The notes below the pieces were generated by a model. The model was not told the origin of the DNA and made no database searches. It saw nothing but the letters and a program-made list of their open reading frames with translations. Below are positions 63,555-64,000 of a stretch of 64,000 bases of DNA, piece by piece. This stretch comes from [Phialemoniopsis] sp. UDSM-2020 (taxonomy: Eukaryota; Ascomycota; Sordariomycetes; Thyridiales; Thyridiaceae), in NCBI GenBank assembly GCA_018873225.1, contig JAEILZ010000004.1, positions 1,612,001 through 1,676,000 on the forward strand, written 5' to 3'. Every line of letters starts with the position of its first letter. The stretch's first letter is position 1. The translations under genes were made by a program, and so were the position numbers.

Positions 63555-64000
63555 GGTTGCAATTGCTCAGCTCTCGATTGAGAGATAGAAAGAAACCTTG
63601 AAGAGGGCAAACTCCTCGATTGCGGTTGTGTTCGTCGGAGAGGGATGTTAATGGACTGTCATGGAATTGAAAAAGAGAGTCTTGGATTGAAGTCGAGTTG
63701 ATTTTCCGAGTTCGTTTTTGCTACCAGAGCTTTGTTGTATTAAAATGAGGTAGGGTATCAATATGAAAGAAGGCTCAGGAACACACCAAAGGAAACGAGA
63801 AGCACTGAGAAAGAGGAGAAGAAAAAGAGAGGATTAGGTGGACAGTCAATGTCAAGAACTCACGATGCAGCACAAACCTTCGAGGCAGGAGGAGGCGGCG
63901 GCGGCGGCGGAGGAGAGCGATAGATATCAATGTTTCACAGAGCTCTCCGCACTTTCAGGAACAGATGCAGATCCCCTGCAGGCCATCCAATATCCAGCCG
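63555..64000. other. upstream region of the membrane-protein gene
   Basis: Promoter and leader of the minus-strand gene, rich in GA on the plus strand (CT on the gene strand) around 63660-63840. It ends with a GGC microsatellite. No gene start is visible before the window edge. Confidence 0.5.
63888..63914. repeat. GGA/GGC trinucleotide repeat
   Basis: GGA units flank about six GGC units. Simple sequence about 340 bp upstream of the membrane-protein start codon, in noncoding DNA. Confidence 0.8.

Overview
The window is nuclear DNA of a filamentous ascomycete (Pezizomycotina, most likely Sordariomycetes). Coding genes are cut by short introns of about 45-130 nt with GTRNGT donors, CTAAC/CTGAC-type branch sites and YAG acceptors, and codons are rich in third-position C. 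The protein set is eukaryotic: SF3b4, CBP80, exocyst Sec8, SAC3, GSK-3, LSG1, LTV1, TOM7. There are no operons, transposons, rRNA or tRNA genes that I can recognise. Gene models were built by hand from splice sites and frame continuity. Coordinates run from the start codon to the stop codon and include introns.

Layout. 1-3.1 kb: a four-finger C2H2 transcription factor (minus) with an unusual long hairpin just after its stop codon. 3.1-18.8 kb: a 15.6-kb stretch with no convincing gene. 18.8-32.4 kb: a dense housekeeping block with a FLX1-type mitochondrial FAD/folate carrier (-), a tiny five-exon TOM7 (-), the spliceosomal SF3b subunit 4 (+), the nuclear cap-binding subunit CBP80 (-), a 17-exon CTP synthase (+) and the GSK-3 kinase (-). 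32.4-40.9 kb: a second gene-poor stretch of 8.5 kb with at most a fragmentary small Cys-rich gene. 40.9-44.5 kb: VPS68-type membrane protein (-) and SMI1/KNR4 cell-wall regulator (-). 44.5-47.7 kb: unresolved, with one coding-like fragment. 47.7-63.6 kb: SEC8 (-), LSG1 (-) head-to-head with LTV1 (+), SAC3 (+), and a single-pass membrane protein with a Cys-rich ectodomain (-).

The genes are mostly independent core functions. Two themes stand out: nuclear RNA handling (SF3b4 and CBP80 as neighbours, SAC3 further right) and ribosome assembly (LSG1 for 60S and LTV1 for 40S, sharing one 506-bp divergent promoter). GSK-3, SMI1 and SEC8 belong to signalling, cell-wall and polarized-secretion pathways.

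The most interesting observations are the 21-bp hairpin in the zinc-finger 3' UTR whose only imperfect pair is a G-U wobble on the mRNA strand; 8-16-nt microexons in CTP synthase; identical intron positions in fingers 2 and 4 of the transcription factor; two overlapping long open frames at the 5' end of SAC3; and a recurrent TACTCCGTA motif in noncoding DNA. I found no obviously new multi-gene system.
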